Shown in pieces: positions 49,269 to 57,044 of a DNA stretch of 64,000 bases. The stretch is from Sphingobium sp. EM0848 (GTDB lineage: Bacteria > Pseudomonadota > Alphaproteobacteria > Sphingomonadales > Sphingomonadaceae): positions 744,001 to 808,000 of the forward strand of contig NZ_JABXWB010000001.1 of NCBI RefSeq assembly GCF_013375555.1. Reading direction: 5' to 3'. Within the stretch, counting starts at the first letter, position 1; each line of letters begins with the position of its first letter. The position numbers and the translations under genes are program-made. The notes under the pieces were generated by a model. That model searched no databases. It worked only from the letters and a program-made list of their open reading frames with translations, and was not told the origin of the DNA.

Positions 49269-49834
49269 GTTTTCACCTCTAGGTTCGGCACTCTCCAGCA
49301 ACCACTGATAGGATGTTTGGCTTCTTTTGGAGAGGCCAAATGTCATCCCGCCTCCAAAAAATAGACGACAATGGAAGTCGGATTTGTGGAACATGATTTC
49401 CATCTCTGACTGGTCGGTCAGGCTCGGGGGCAACCATTTCAATAGGAGGTCGGTTCGACAGCCACAGCGATAGCATGGGCGTTGGATCGCCAAGAAAGAT
49501 CGCAGGGATAGTGGCGCTTGCGGCTCGAAATTGTCGGGCAGGGGGGAGATTGGTAGCCTTCCACTTGGGCGCCGAGAACCACTGGCAAGGGTGCCACATG
49601 CCTTGATTTCCTCACCCCTTGCGGCGCGATCCGCGCCGTTTCCTGGTCTTGGACAGGGAACGAGAACGCCGTCCTCTCTCCCCCGCAACGACAATCGGCC
49701 GGGCCGTGGCTCGGCTGCGCCTGCGCCCGCACCACCCCGGCAGATTGTCGTTGCCCCCCTCTCTCCTGCTGCTCGCCGCGAGGCAGGGGCCAGGCGCCGA
49801 TGACGGTGCCTGACCCAGCATCAGGAGCTTTAAG
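49269..49834. other. 566-base noncoding region before the methyltransferase
   Basis: No gene is supported. A 12-base perfect inverted repeat, GCAACGACAATC (49685-49696) and GATTGTCGTTGC (49743-49754), spans 70 bases upstream of the methyltransferase gene and could form a large hairpin or be two binding sites. The stretch 49440-49620 has no clear coding signal. Confidence 0.4.
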
Positions 49835-50533
49835 ATGGCAAAGACACCGCAGCAGGAGGCGCGTTCGACCGGTATTCAGGCAAAGACCCAGTCCGTACCC
49901 CGCAACCGTATCGCCCATGGCAATTGTATCGAAAAATTGAGAGCGCTACCCAACGGCGCGGTCGATCTTGTCCTGACCGATCCGCCCTATATCTGCCGAT
50001 ACCGTTCGCGTGACGGACGCACGGTTGCCAACGACGATAATTCCGACTGGCTTCGTCCGGCCTTTGCCGAGATTGCGCGCGTGACGAAGCCTGGCAGCTT
50101 TGCCATCAGCTTCTATGGCTGGAGTGCGGTCGAAAAATTTGTGCTGGCCTGGCGTTCGGTCGGGCTTGTCCCGGTCGGTCATATCGTCTTCCGCAAACAT
50201 TATGCCTCATCGACGCGCTTCCTGCGCTACGAGCATGAGCAGGCTTTCCTGCTGGCGAAGGGGCGGCCGGCGCAGCCCGCGCATGCTTTGCCGGATGTGA
50301 TCGACTGGCCGCGCTATACCGGCAACAGGCGGCATCCCACCGAGAAGCCGGTGGAAATTCTGCGGCCATTGGTCGAGACATTCAGCGCGCCTGGCGACAT
50401 TGTGCTTGATCCCTTTTGCGGCTCGGGATCGACGCTGGAAGCGGCTCGGACATGTGGGCGCGCTTTTCTTGGCGTCGAACTGGATGGCGAGCATTTCCGC
50501 ACAGCGAGCAGTCGCATGGGGCTCTTGTCCTGA
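49835..50533 (+). CDS. orphan DNA methyltransferase (DNA methylase N4/N6 family)
   Basis: The 232-residue protein has the target motif DLVLTDPPYICRYRSRDG with DPPY at 49-52, the AdoMet motif LDPFCGSGSTLEAARTCGRAFLGVELD near 190, and HPTEKPVEILRPLVE between. The order (DPPY before FxGxG) marks a beta-class methyltransferase. No endonuclease gene lies nearby, so it is probably an orphan, as on plasmids and phages, where it may protect DNA. A strong AGGAGC ribosome site precedes the ATG. Confidence 0.9.
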   Translation: MAKTPQQEARSTGIQAKTQSVPRNRIAHGNCIEKLRALPNGAVDLVLTDPPYICRYRSRDGRTVANDDNSDWLRPAFAEIARVTKPGSFAISFYGWSAVEKFVLAWRSVGLVPVGHIVFRKHYASSTRFLRYEHEQAFLLAKGRPAQPAHALPDVIDWPRYTGNRRHPTEKPVEILRPLVETFSAPGDIVLDPFCGSGSTLEAARTCGRAFLGVELDGEHFRTASSRMGLLS

Positions 50534-50540
50534 TTTATGA

Positions 50541-50573
50541 AATGGGGCGCTTCCGTAATGGAAGCACCCCATT
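50541..50573. terminator. bidirectional hairpin between methyltransferase and vapC
   Basis: Inverted repeat AATGGGG-x-GCTTCC / GGAAGC-x-CCCCATT around a five-base loop, with one mismatch. It lies between two convergent genes and can act on both strands. Confidence 0.65.
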
Positions 50574-50610
50574 CGGAACCTCGGGGGAATGCCGATCGCC
50601 AGATGTAGAA

Positions 50611-51000
50611 TCAGGGAATGACGACCGGAATCGTGTTCAAAGCCTTGGCACGCTTGGCCAATTTGCGGTCGAAGGTCAGAAATTCCGTGCAATGGTCCGA
50701 TCGCGCCAGATGAAGGGCGTCGGCGAAATCCATGCCGCCTTCCATCCACTCCAGCGCCAGCGCCAGTTGAGCCGGTTCCTCCACGGTCATACCCGGCAGG
50801 CCGGCGAGCCCGCGCAAGGCGCCGGCAATCTGGGCGGGTTTAAAATCATAACCCGCGCGCAAAACCCACTCCGCCTCCAGCAGCACCGTCACGCCGAGAA
50901 AAATCTCCTTGCCTTCAATGGCTCGTCGGGCGGCTTGCGCCTGTTCCGCATCGTCAGCGGTCAGCAGCCGTACAACGATATTGGTATCAATCCCGCGCAC
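50611..51000 (-). CDS. vapC: PIN-domain RNase toxin (VapC family)
   Basis: The 129-residue protein has the PIN acidic residues: Asp in GIDTNIVVRLL (D5), Glu in VLLEAEWVLR (about 43), Asp in MDFADALHLARSD (about 91-95) and Asp in FLTFDRKLAKRA. VapC toxins cut tRNA or rRNA. The gene overlaps the antitoxin gene by 14 bases, the normal toxin-antitoxin layout. Confidence 0.92.
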   Translation of the reverse strand: MRGIDTNIVVRLLTADDAEQAQAARRAIEGKEIFLGVTVLLEAEWVLRAGYDFKPAQIAGALRGLAGLPGMTVEEPAQLALALEWMEGGMDFADALHLARSDHCTEFLTFDRKLAKRAKALNTIPVVIP

Positions 51001-51259
51001 GTCGCTTCGCTTCCCTGGCGATGACCGCGTTCATGGCATCGATGGACAATGCGGGCTTGGTCGACCGCAGCGAACCGAAAACGGCATCAATGTCGGTTGG
51101 TGCGAAGATCGGCATAGGTTTTAGGAGGACGCCCTCCGGCGTTTCTTCGACGATCAGCTTCGTACCGGCAGGCCAATGCCGCTGCTCGCGGATCGCCTTG
51201 GGCAAGATGACCTGTCCCTTGGTCGACACCGTGGTCGTAATCCGTTCCTGCACGCCCAT
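50987..51259 (-). CDS. AbrB/SpoVT-type antitoxin (VapB-like)
   Basis: The 90-residue protein has the swapped-hairpin AbrB domain (TTTVSTKGQVILPKAIREQRHWPAGTKLIVEETPEGVLLKP) and a C-terminal toxin-binding region. It would repress the operon and neutralise the PIN toxin. Start MGVQER was chosen because it opens the domain; a longer in-frame extension to 51502 looks non-coding. Confidence 0.88.
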   Translation of the reverse strand: MGVQERITTTVSTKGQVILPKAIREQRHWPAGTKLIVEETPEGVLLKPMPIFAPTDIDAVFGSLRSTKPALSIDAMNAVIAREAKRRARD

Positions 51260-51690
51260 GGCGCCCTCCAAAGTAAGACGAAGGTAAGGTAGGGTAGGCT
51301 GTGCTTTAAGGCAAGCGTCCCGGAATTTCAGTCTTCGGCTCCCAAGCCGATTTCGGCTCAGGGCCGAGCCTGTCGCACTGGCCCGCCGACTAAGGGTCAG
51401 GCCAAGCGGCCAGTCCAGGTGGACCGGGAGTTTCGGGGTGCTTCTTGCACCTTTTGTAGCAGGGGAGAGCCGCCGCGGCATGTCGGCGGTCGCACTGATC
51501 ATGGCGCTGAACGACCGCCGTTGAGACTGCCGGACCTCCCGCTGACTTGACCGGCTATCTCTTGAGACCGTCGTTCATGGCAATGGCGGCCGGATAGCGA
51601 CAACCTTGCCTCCCAGGCTTGACGAAGCGGCGCATGACTTTTCTGGAATGCAATGGGTTCCAGGCCGCTTGTGTCAGCCTTGAATGATCA
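51260..51690. other. noncoding stretch left of IS4 copy 2
   Basis: No gene is supported in this 430-base region. It holds the promoter of the toxin-antitoxin pair. Confidence 0.35.
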
Positions 51691-52020
51691 GTGGAAAATG
51701 GAAGGAGGGCGCATCGTCGCCATGGCCCGGGCGTAACGCCGAATGAGAAATTCTCTTTGGACGGTGATCAGTTCAGACCGTTCGTCTGGAACTATCGCAT
51801 CCCGTGTCTCGTGCGGCGGCTGGGACAACAAGTCGGCGTCATTGGACGTTCTCATGACGACCTCAGGCATCCCCTCATTTTTGAGATGACGTAGGGCAGG
51901 AAAGATGATTCTCATGTCCGAATTCAAGAGTGAGGTCGCGGGCTTCCAACCGCCTCTTTTGGCGTGAGAGGATATTGGCTGTGCAGGGTCGGACGCGGCG
52001 GCAGTAAGACGACGGTTGCT

Positions 52021-52240
52021 CAGACTCTGATACGCGGGTTGGATACCGCAGGACCGTGGTTCGTCTCGGGCCTTCCTCTGTCTCACGTCGCGCGAACTGA
52101 AGATCGCCGAATCACATCGAGGGTTGCCCTCAGACTCTGATACGCGGGTTGGATACCGCAGGACCGTGGTTCGTCTCGGGCCTTCCTCTGTCTCACGTCG
52201 CGCGAACTGAAGATCGCCGAATCACATCGAGGGTTGCCCT
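52021..52240. repeat. two tandem copies of a 110-bp unit
   Basis: Positions 52021-52130 are repeated exactly at 52131-52240. Each unit begins CAGACTCTGATACGCGGG and ends GAGGGTTGCCCT. It lies in the noncoding end of the IS110-type element, where the guide (bridge) RNA of such elements is usually encoded. Confidence 0.95.
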
Positions 52241-52313
52241 GACCGGCCACCGCGCCCGACGCTGCACAGCATGATGAGAAATTTGCTGCTCCTTTTTGCC
52301 TGGTTGCGGGGGT

Positions 52314-53435
52314 TCAAGCGGTTTGCGCCGGAGCGGGAGTCTGGATGGCTATCGCCCAGACGAAGGCGGCGAGTTCGCGTGCGATGGCGACTGTCACGAC
52401 ATTCTTGGGCCGTCCTGACCGCAGCAATCGACGGTAGCGCGCGCAGAGGCGAACCTGCGCCTTCCACGCGATGTCCCGCGCTTCCTGGGAGAGATTGGCA
52501 CTGCGACGGAGGAGGTCTCCGGCGATCCGCGCCGGGAGCCGATAGGTCCAGGCGCTCTCCACCAACATGCGGCGGGCCCGGCTATTGCCTGCCTTGGTGA
52601 TTTTTCCCTGTGAGCGGGTAGACCCCGACGACCGTTCGCGTGGCACAAGTCCGAGCCATCCCATAAGCTGGCGAGGATTGGCGAAGCGCCGGAAATCGCC
52701 CACCTCCGCGATGATGGTTACCGCCGCGATGAGCGATACGCCACGCAATGCCTGGATAGCTGCCACCACCGGATGGAGAGACCAGCTGGGAAGCAGCGCT
52801 TCGATTTGCTTCTCAAGTCGCGAACGGCGATCCTCGGCCTGCTCGATGGCGCGGATATATTCCTCGAACGCAATCTGCTGAGCGGGATGATCGAAACGCT
52901 GGTCGCCCAGCCAGCGACGATGCCTCTTGCTCCAATGTTTGATGCCATCCTTATAGATCCGGCCGTGGCGCAGGAGGAAGGACAGCAGTTGTTGTCGCGC
53001 CCGGCGCACCGTTTCCACTGCGGAAATCCGGACCCGGATGAGGTCACGCATGGCTTCATGCTCTGTGTCGGGCACCCAGATCGATGTCAGTTCACCGGCG
53101 CGAAACAGGCTGGCCAGAACGACGGCATCGCGGCGGTCGGTCTTGATCTGGCTGCCAGGCCGGGCCGGCGTCATCGAAGGCGCCACTACATGACAGGCAT
53201 GGCCCAGTTCGATCAGTTGCCGATGCAGGCCATACCCGGTTGGCCCTGCCTCGTAAGCGAAGGCCAGCGACCTGTGCTTTGCCGCCAGCGTCTTGATCAG
53301 CTTGGCTACCGACTCCGGTTTACTCGAGATGGTTCCGTAAAACCGCACCTCGCCACGGCGACCACCGTCGGCGATCGCGACCGCGATCGTTTCCTTACTT
53401 ACATCCAGCCCGATAAATGTTGTATTCCGTTCCAT
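52314..53435 (-). CDS. IS110-family transposase (DEDD recombinase)
   Basis: The 373-residue protein has the RuvC-like DEDD domain (FIGLDVSKETIAVAIADGG with Asp11, FAYEAGPTGYGLHRQL with Glu, KTDRRDAVVLASLF with Asp-Asp) and the transposase_20 domain with its serine (VVAAIQALRGVSLIAAVTIIAEVGDFRRFANPRQLMGWLGLVPRERSSG...). It would catalyse RNA-guided insertion. It appears intact. Confidence 0.93.
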   Translation of the reverse strand: MERNTTFIGLDVSKETIAVAIADGGRRGEVRFYGTISSKPESVAKLIKTLAAKHRSLAFAYEAGPTGYGLHRQLIELGHACHVVAPSMTPARPGSQIKTDRRDAVVLASLFRAGELTSIWVPDTEHEAMRDLIRVRISAVETVRRARQQLLSFLLRHGRIYKDGIKHWSKRHRRWLGDQRFDHPAQQIAFEEYIRAIEQAEDRRSRLEKQIEALLPSWSLHPVVAAIQALRGVSLIAAVTIIAEVGDFRRFANPRQLMGWLGLVPRERSSGSTRSQGKITKAGNSRARRMLVESAWTYRLPARIAGDLLRRSANLSQEARDIAWKAQVRLCARYRRLLRSGRPKNVVTVAIARELAAFVWAIAIQTPAPAQTA

Positions 53436-53543
53436 GGCTCGTCTCCCATGTCTGAGGCTCTGGTCGCAATACTAACCCTCGATACCGACATGTTCGAGGC
53501 GAGCCACCTGAAACCACCTCGGACATGGCGTCTCAGCATCTCC

Positions 53544-54722
53544 GTGTCGAAGGGGGATCAGATTGAGATGAGCGGCAAGGCGAAGTTTTCTTCTGAGGCG
53601 GTGCATTCCTTTGTCGACGAACTTTTTGGCGCGGACCTGCACGCGAAGCGGGTGACATCGCTGGCGAAGGCGACGGTGGGCACGTTGCAGGCGTCGTCGC
53701 TGGCGGTGAGCGCGATTGGCCACGGTCTCGCACTGGCCCAGGGAGGGCTGTCGCGTCACGCGATCAAGCAGGTCGACCGGATGCTGTCGAATGACGGGAT
53801 CGATGTCGACGCGCTGATGGCCGACTGGGCCGGCTATTGCCTGGGTAGCCGCACCGAGATCGCCGTCGCCATGGACTGGACCGACTTCGATGCCGACGGG
53901 CACTCGACCCTGATGCTGTCGCTGCTTACCGAGCATGGCCGGGCAACGCCGCTACTGTGGTTGACGGTACGCAAGGCGGAGCTGAAAGAGCGGCGCAATC
54001 ACTATGAATATTGGATCGTCACCCGGCTTGCCGAGCTCTTGCCGACAGAAGTGAAGGTGCTGCTCGTCGCCGATCGCGGCTTTGGCGACACCAAGCTCTA
54101 CGGCGTCCTCAAGGACGAGTTGCACTTCGACTATGTCATCCGCTTTCGTGGCAACATCAAGGTGACGGCCGCCGGTGAGTGCCGTCCGGCAAAGGAGTGG
54201 CTCGGCCCATCGGGACGTGCCAGGCTGTTGCGCGAGGCCACGGTCACGGCGCAGGGTTGCCCCGTCGGGGCGGTCGTGTGCGTCCAGGCCAAGGATATGA
54301 AAGAGCCGTGGTGCCTCGCGACCAGCTTGACCACGGTGACGGCCAAGACCCTCATTGATCTTTACTCGCGGCGCTGGGGCATCGAATGCTCGTTTCGCGA
54401 TGCCAAGGACTGGCGGTTCGGGATGGGCATGTCGGCAACCCGCGTCTCCACGCCCGCCCGGCGCGACAGGCTGTGGCTGATCGCCGCTCTCGCCATTGTC
54501 CTCCTGACCGTGCTCGGCGCCGCCGGCGAGGCCATCGGCTACGACCGCCATCTGCGCACCAGCACGACATCGCGACGCGTGCATTCACTCTTCCGGCAGG
54601 GCGTGATGTACTATCAACTCATCCCCAACATGCCCGAGGAAAGACTACGCCCTCTCATCCTACAGTTCGAGAACCTTATCCGCCACCATCAGCTCCTCAA
54701 ACGGACTTTCGGAATCATTTGA
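53544..54722 (+). CDS. IS4-family transposase (copy 2)
   Basis: The protein is 392 residues from GTG 53544 (ATG 53568 alternative) and identical to copy 1 apart from a missing Glu (LPTEVKV). The DDE and YREK motifs are intact. The IS110-type element lies just upstream, so its normal promoter may be separated from the gene. Confidence 0.92.
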   Translation: MSKGDQIEMSGKAKFSSEAVHSFVDELFGADLHAKRVTSLAKATVGTLQASSLAVSAIGHGLALAQGGLSRHAIKQVDRMLSNDGIDVDALMADWAGYCLGSRTEIAVAMDWTDFDADGHSTLMLSLLTEHGRATPLLWLTVRKAELKERRNHYEYWIVTRLAELLPTEVKVLLVADRGFGDTKLYGVLKDELHFDYVIRFRGNIKVTAAGECRPAKEWLGPSGRARLLREATVTAQGCPVGAVVCVQAKDMKEPWCLATSLTTVTAKTLIDLYSRRWGIECSFRDAKDWRFGMGMSATRVSTPARRDRLWLIAALAIVLLTVLGAAGEAIGYDRHLRTSTTSRRVHSLFRQGVMYYQLIPNMPEERLRPLILQFENLIRHHQLLKRTFGII

Positions 54723-54922
54723 ATGAGGGGATTCATGAGCATGACGACCTCTTCTGCGAGTCGTGGGGCGAGGACCATATGCCCGCCCGGACGCCGGGGG
54801 AAGGCACATATATCTTGCCGTGACGGCGGCAAGCAGGCGCCCGGCCTTATGTCGTCTGTCATAGCCCATAATAGCCAGTGCAGGGATGACGCGGGCTGAG
54901 CATAATGGCTGCCTCTGAACCG

Positions 54923-54955
54923 GCCCCGCCTCTTCCCTTGGTAGGCGGGGCTTTT
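54923..54955 (+). terminator. rho-independent terminator
   Basis: An eight-bp stem GCCCCGCC / GGCGGGGC (54923-54930, 54944-54951) with a 13-base loop is followed by TTTT. It lies in a 300-base noncoding stretch between the IS4 right flank and the next gene. Confidence 0.8.
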
Positions 54956-55127
54956 GTCAATCGGGTTCGGCGGCTTTGTTTTGGGCAGGCGCAATGACGC
55001 CGCTGATCGTCCGTGAATTGGCGGTCATTCACCCAATTTCCTATCCGCCGGTGGGTCTGCCGAGAACTGCCGATCAACAATCGGCCCGGGTCATGCTACA
55101 TCGCCATGCCACGCCGGGAGAAGCCTC

Positions 55128-55340
55128 ATGGCCCTGTTCGAACAGCGCGACCTCCATCTCGTCAAGAAGGGGCTCTGCCTGAGCGTGCTCGTCATGGGGG
55201 AGCAACCCGAAGGACCGTTCCGGCCTGATTCGGACCTGGCCGACATGAAGGATTTGTTGGACCGGCTGCTGCGAAGCGACAAGGAGTTGGGCCTCTATAT
55301 GCGTTCGGCCCATCTCATCCTGAAAGGTTCGCCCGGCTGA
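55128..55340 (+). CDS. hypothetical protein (70 aa)
   Basis: The 70-residue protein reads MALFEQRDLHLVKKGLCLSV then RPDSDLADMKDLLDRLLRSDKELGLYMRSAHLIL. I do not recognise it. No signal or membrane helix is seen. It is followed by about 310 noncoding bases leading to the MucR gene. Confidence 0.5.
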   Translation: MALFEQRDLHLVKKGLCLSVLVMGEQPEGPFRPDSDLADMKDLLDRLLRSDKELGLYMRSAHLILKGSPG

Positions 55341-55648
55341 AACGGCTACGGTCCGTGGGTCTCATGGGCATGCCGGCGGAGATGTGAGTTCGCCGGACCT
55401 GATCCTTCTCCTCCTGGTCTTCGGCATCTGTTGCTCTGGCACCCCTCATGCAGAGAGGGAGGGTAGGGCGTCTCCCCTGCTGGGGTGGGCCTGCTCCGCG
55501 TGCCGCTCCGTCGAGCCGGCTTTGCCGTCTCGACCCTTCGGCGACGATTCCTGACGCGGGCGCGGATTTGCGATCGAGGGCGATGGCGGTTTGGTATTGG
55601 CTGGCCGATATGCCAAGGGGGCCGGATTGATCCTGGTTGGAGAGCTTG
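55341..55648. other. promoter region of the MucR-like gene
   Basis: About 310 bases without a gene I can support. The region is likely the mucR promoter, where MucR-family proteins often autoregulate; no operator was recognised. Confidence 0.35.
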
Positions 55649-56101
55649 ATGACGGACGAATTGCTGGCAGCGCGGAATAACCTGATCACCCTGACGGCGG
55701 ATATTGTGTCGGCGCATCTGTCGAACAATATGGTGCCGGTGCCCGAGGTGGCGGGGCTGATCGCCCAGGTGCATGGCGCGCTTTCCGGCCTGGGCACGCC
55801 TGCCTCCCCGCCGCAGGAAGACCTGAAACCCGCCGTGCCGGTCCGTTCCTCGGTGAAGCCGGATCATATTGTCTGTCTGGAGGACGGCAAGAAGCTCAAG
55901 ATGCTCAAGCGCCACCTGATGACCCACTATCAGATGACGCCCGACGATTATCGCCGGAAGTGGAACCTGCCCGCCGACTATCCGATGGTCGCGCCCAGCT
56001 ACGCTGCCAAGCGGCGCGATCTCGCCCTGACGATCGGCCTTGGCCAGAAGCAGAAGGGGCAGGGCGCGAAGGGGCGGAAGGCGTCTCCCAAAAAGGATTG
56101 A
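55649..56101 (+). CDS. MucR/Ros-family zinc-finger regulator
   Basis: The 150-residue protein has the MucR pattern: ARNNLITLTADIVSAHLSNN near residue 9, PVRSSVKPDHIVCLEDGKKLKMLKRHLMTHYQMTPDDYRRKWNLPADYPMVAP in order at 74-125. The Ros finger has Cys, then Asp where the second Cys would stand (CLED), and two His in KRHLMTHY; Asp is known in some Ros homologues. Such regulators control virulence, symbiosis and foreign DNA. ATG 55649 is chosen over 55637 for a better fit to the family start. Confidence 0.88.
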   Translation: MTDELLAARNNLITLTADIVSAHLSNNMVPVPEVAGLIAQVHGALSGLGTPASPPQEDLKPAVPVRSSVKPDHIVCLEDGKKLKMLKRHLMTHYQMTPDDYRRKWNLPADYPMVAPSYAAKRRDLALTIGLGQKQKGQGAKGRKASPKKD

Positions 56102-56161
56102 TGGGCTTGCGCGGAACCTCGGTTATCGGGGTTCCGCGTCATGCCGTCTCGTCACGGCGGG

Positions 56162-56659
56162 TCAAGGGCGAACCGGTTCGTCGTTTGCGCCTGCCATGCG
56201 GTTTGTATGGTGGTACATGATTTCACTGATGGTCATGTTGAATTCCACCAGCCAGGGCGCGCCGGCAGCGAAAGTATGAAGGGCCGCTCCCACCAGGAAA
56301 CTGATTACAAGCTGGCCTATCCTGCCTTCATAGGGCTCCAGCACTTTCGCTGCCTCGCGGATTTCGTTCGCGATGGCCTCGTCTTCCACCAATCCGAAAT
56401 ACTCCAGGTCCGTCAGCGATTCGGCTATCTGGGAGCGGGCGTTGGTCATCTTCAGGTTCGGATAGATGATGGGCGGGCGGGTCTTTTCGATCAGCCTGAA
56501 TGTCTCATCGTGATTCAGGAGCTCGATGCGGAGCGCGGGAGATTCATTTGGCTCACACCGGAATGATCCGAGCATCATGGAACCGCTCCGGTTCGCCACC
56601 ACCTGAAATTGTTCCAGCAACGCTTCGAGTTCCATGAACCTGCGCTCCATAGATATCAT
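56162..56659 (-). CDS. hypothetical protein (165 aa), divergent from nitrilase-like gene
   Basis: I do not recognise this protein. It begins MISMERRFMELEALLEQFQV and contains LGSFRCEPNESPALRIELLNHDE and a C-terminal hydrophobic stretch, GQLVISFLVGAALHTFAAGAPWLVEF (about residues 120-145), which may be a buried helix or membrane segment. ATG 56650 is an alternative start. It is divergent from the nitrilase-fold gene with 385 bases between, and could be a partner or regulator. Confidence 0.55.
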   Translation of the reverse strand: MISMERRFMELEALLEQFQVVANRSGSMMLGSFRCEPNESPALRIELLNHDETFRLIEKTRPPIIYPNLKMTNARSQIAESLTDLEYFGLVEDEAIANEIREAAKVLEPYEGRIGQLVISFLVGAALHTFAAGAPWLVEFNMTISEIMYHHTNRMAGANDEPVRP

Positions 56660-57044
56660 AATGATTACAATCGATAAGCTTGCGGAAGGCAGGAGGCCAG
56701 CGGTTTTGCAATTGGCGCGGCCCGGCATATTGCCTTGACCGTCCAGCTTGCAGCGTCGCGCGCGAAAAGCACCGCGATCCTGTCCTTCCTGTTGTGCCCG
56801 ACATTGCTGTCTGCCGACCATCCATCCTGGGTGTCGCGCAGAATCGGTAACATCCCTTCTCAATACGGCTCGTACTTCCAAGGCTTGTCCAGCGTAACCG
56901 GCATCGCGAAGATCGTAGTGCTTGCGGGCGGTGCCACTGATCGGCCTGGATGGCTGACCTGGCCCACCGAGCATGACACTGGTTCCAAAGCGAGGAGCAT
57001 CGATATTTCCACTACGATGCTGTACTGGCAAGATACGGAAATCC
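56660..57044. other. divergent promoter region
   Basis: 385 bases between the unknown leftward gene and the nitrilase-fold gene. No convincing gene or repeat was seen. Confidence 0.35.

Larger units (their letters stand above)
51911..53533 (-). mobile_element. IS110-type insertion sequence inside IS4 copy 2
   Basis: Comparison with IS4 copy 1 shows the inserted segment exactly: 51911 to 53533, give or take one base because of a shared C. It carries an IS110 transposase, a 98-base noncoding stretch upstream of it and about 400 noncoding bases downstream, as in the IS1111-like layout. No long terminal repeats or target duplication are evident, as expected. Confidence 0.85.
51862..54739 (+). 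mobile_element. IS4-family insertion sequence, copy 2, interrupted by an IS110-type element
   Basis: Ends CTCAGGCATCCCCTCATT (51862) and CTCATGAATCCCCTCATT inward from 54739 match copy 1. The target duplication CATGACGAC flanks it (51853-51861, 54740-54748). The part upstream of its transposase is split at 51910/53534 by a separate element of about 1.6 kb. Removing that element restores the copy 1 sequence (…GATGATT|CAGCATC…). Confidence 0.92.
51691..54823 (+). pseudogene. small unknown ORF interrupted by IS4 copy 2
   Basis: A plus-strand frame reads NEKFSLDGDQFRPFVWNYR and QQVGVIGRSHDD, then meets the IS4 element at 51862. After 54740 it continues from the duplicated CATGACGAC as LFCESWGEDHMPARTPGEGTYILP and stops at 54823. 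The combined frame has about 82 codons. I do not recognise it, and its start is uncertain. The continuity suggests a real gene broken by insertion. Confidence 0.4.

Noticed and set aside
52021..52240. CRISPR-like repeat
   Set aside because: There are only two adjacent 110-bp units with no spacers, inside an insertion sequence; this is a tandem duplication.
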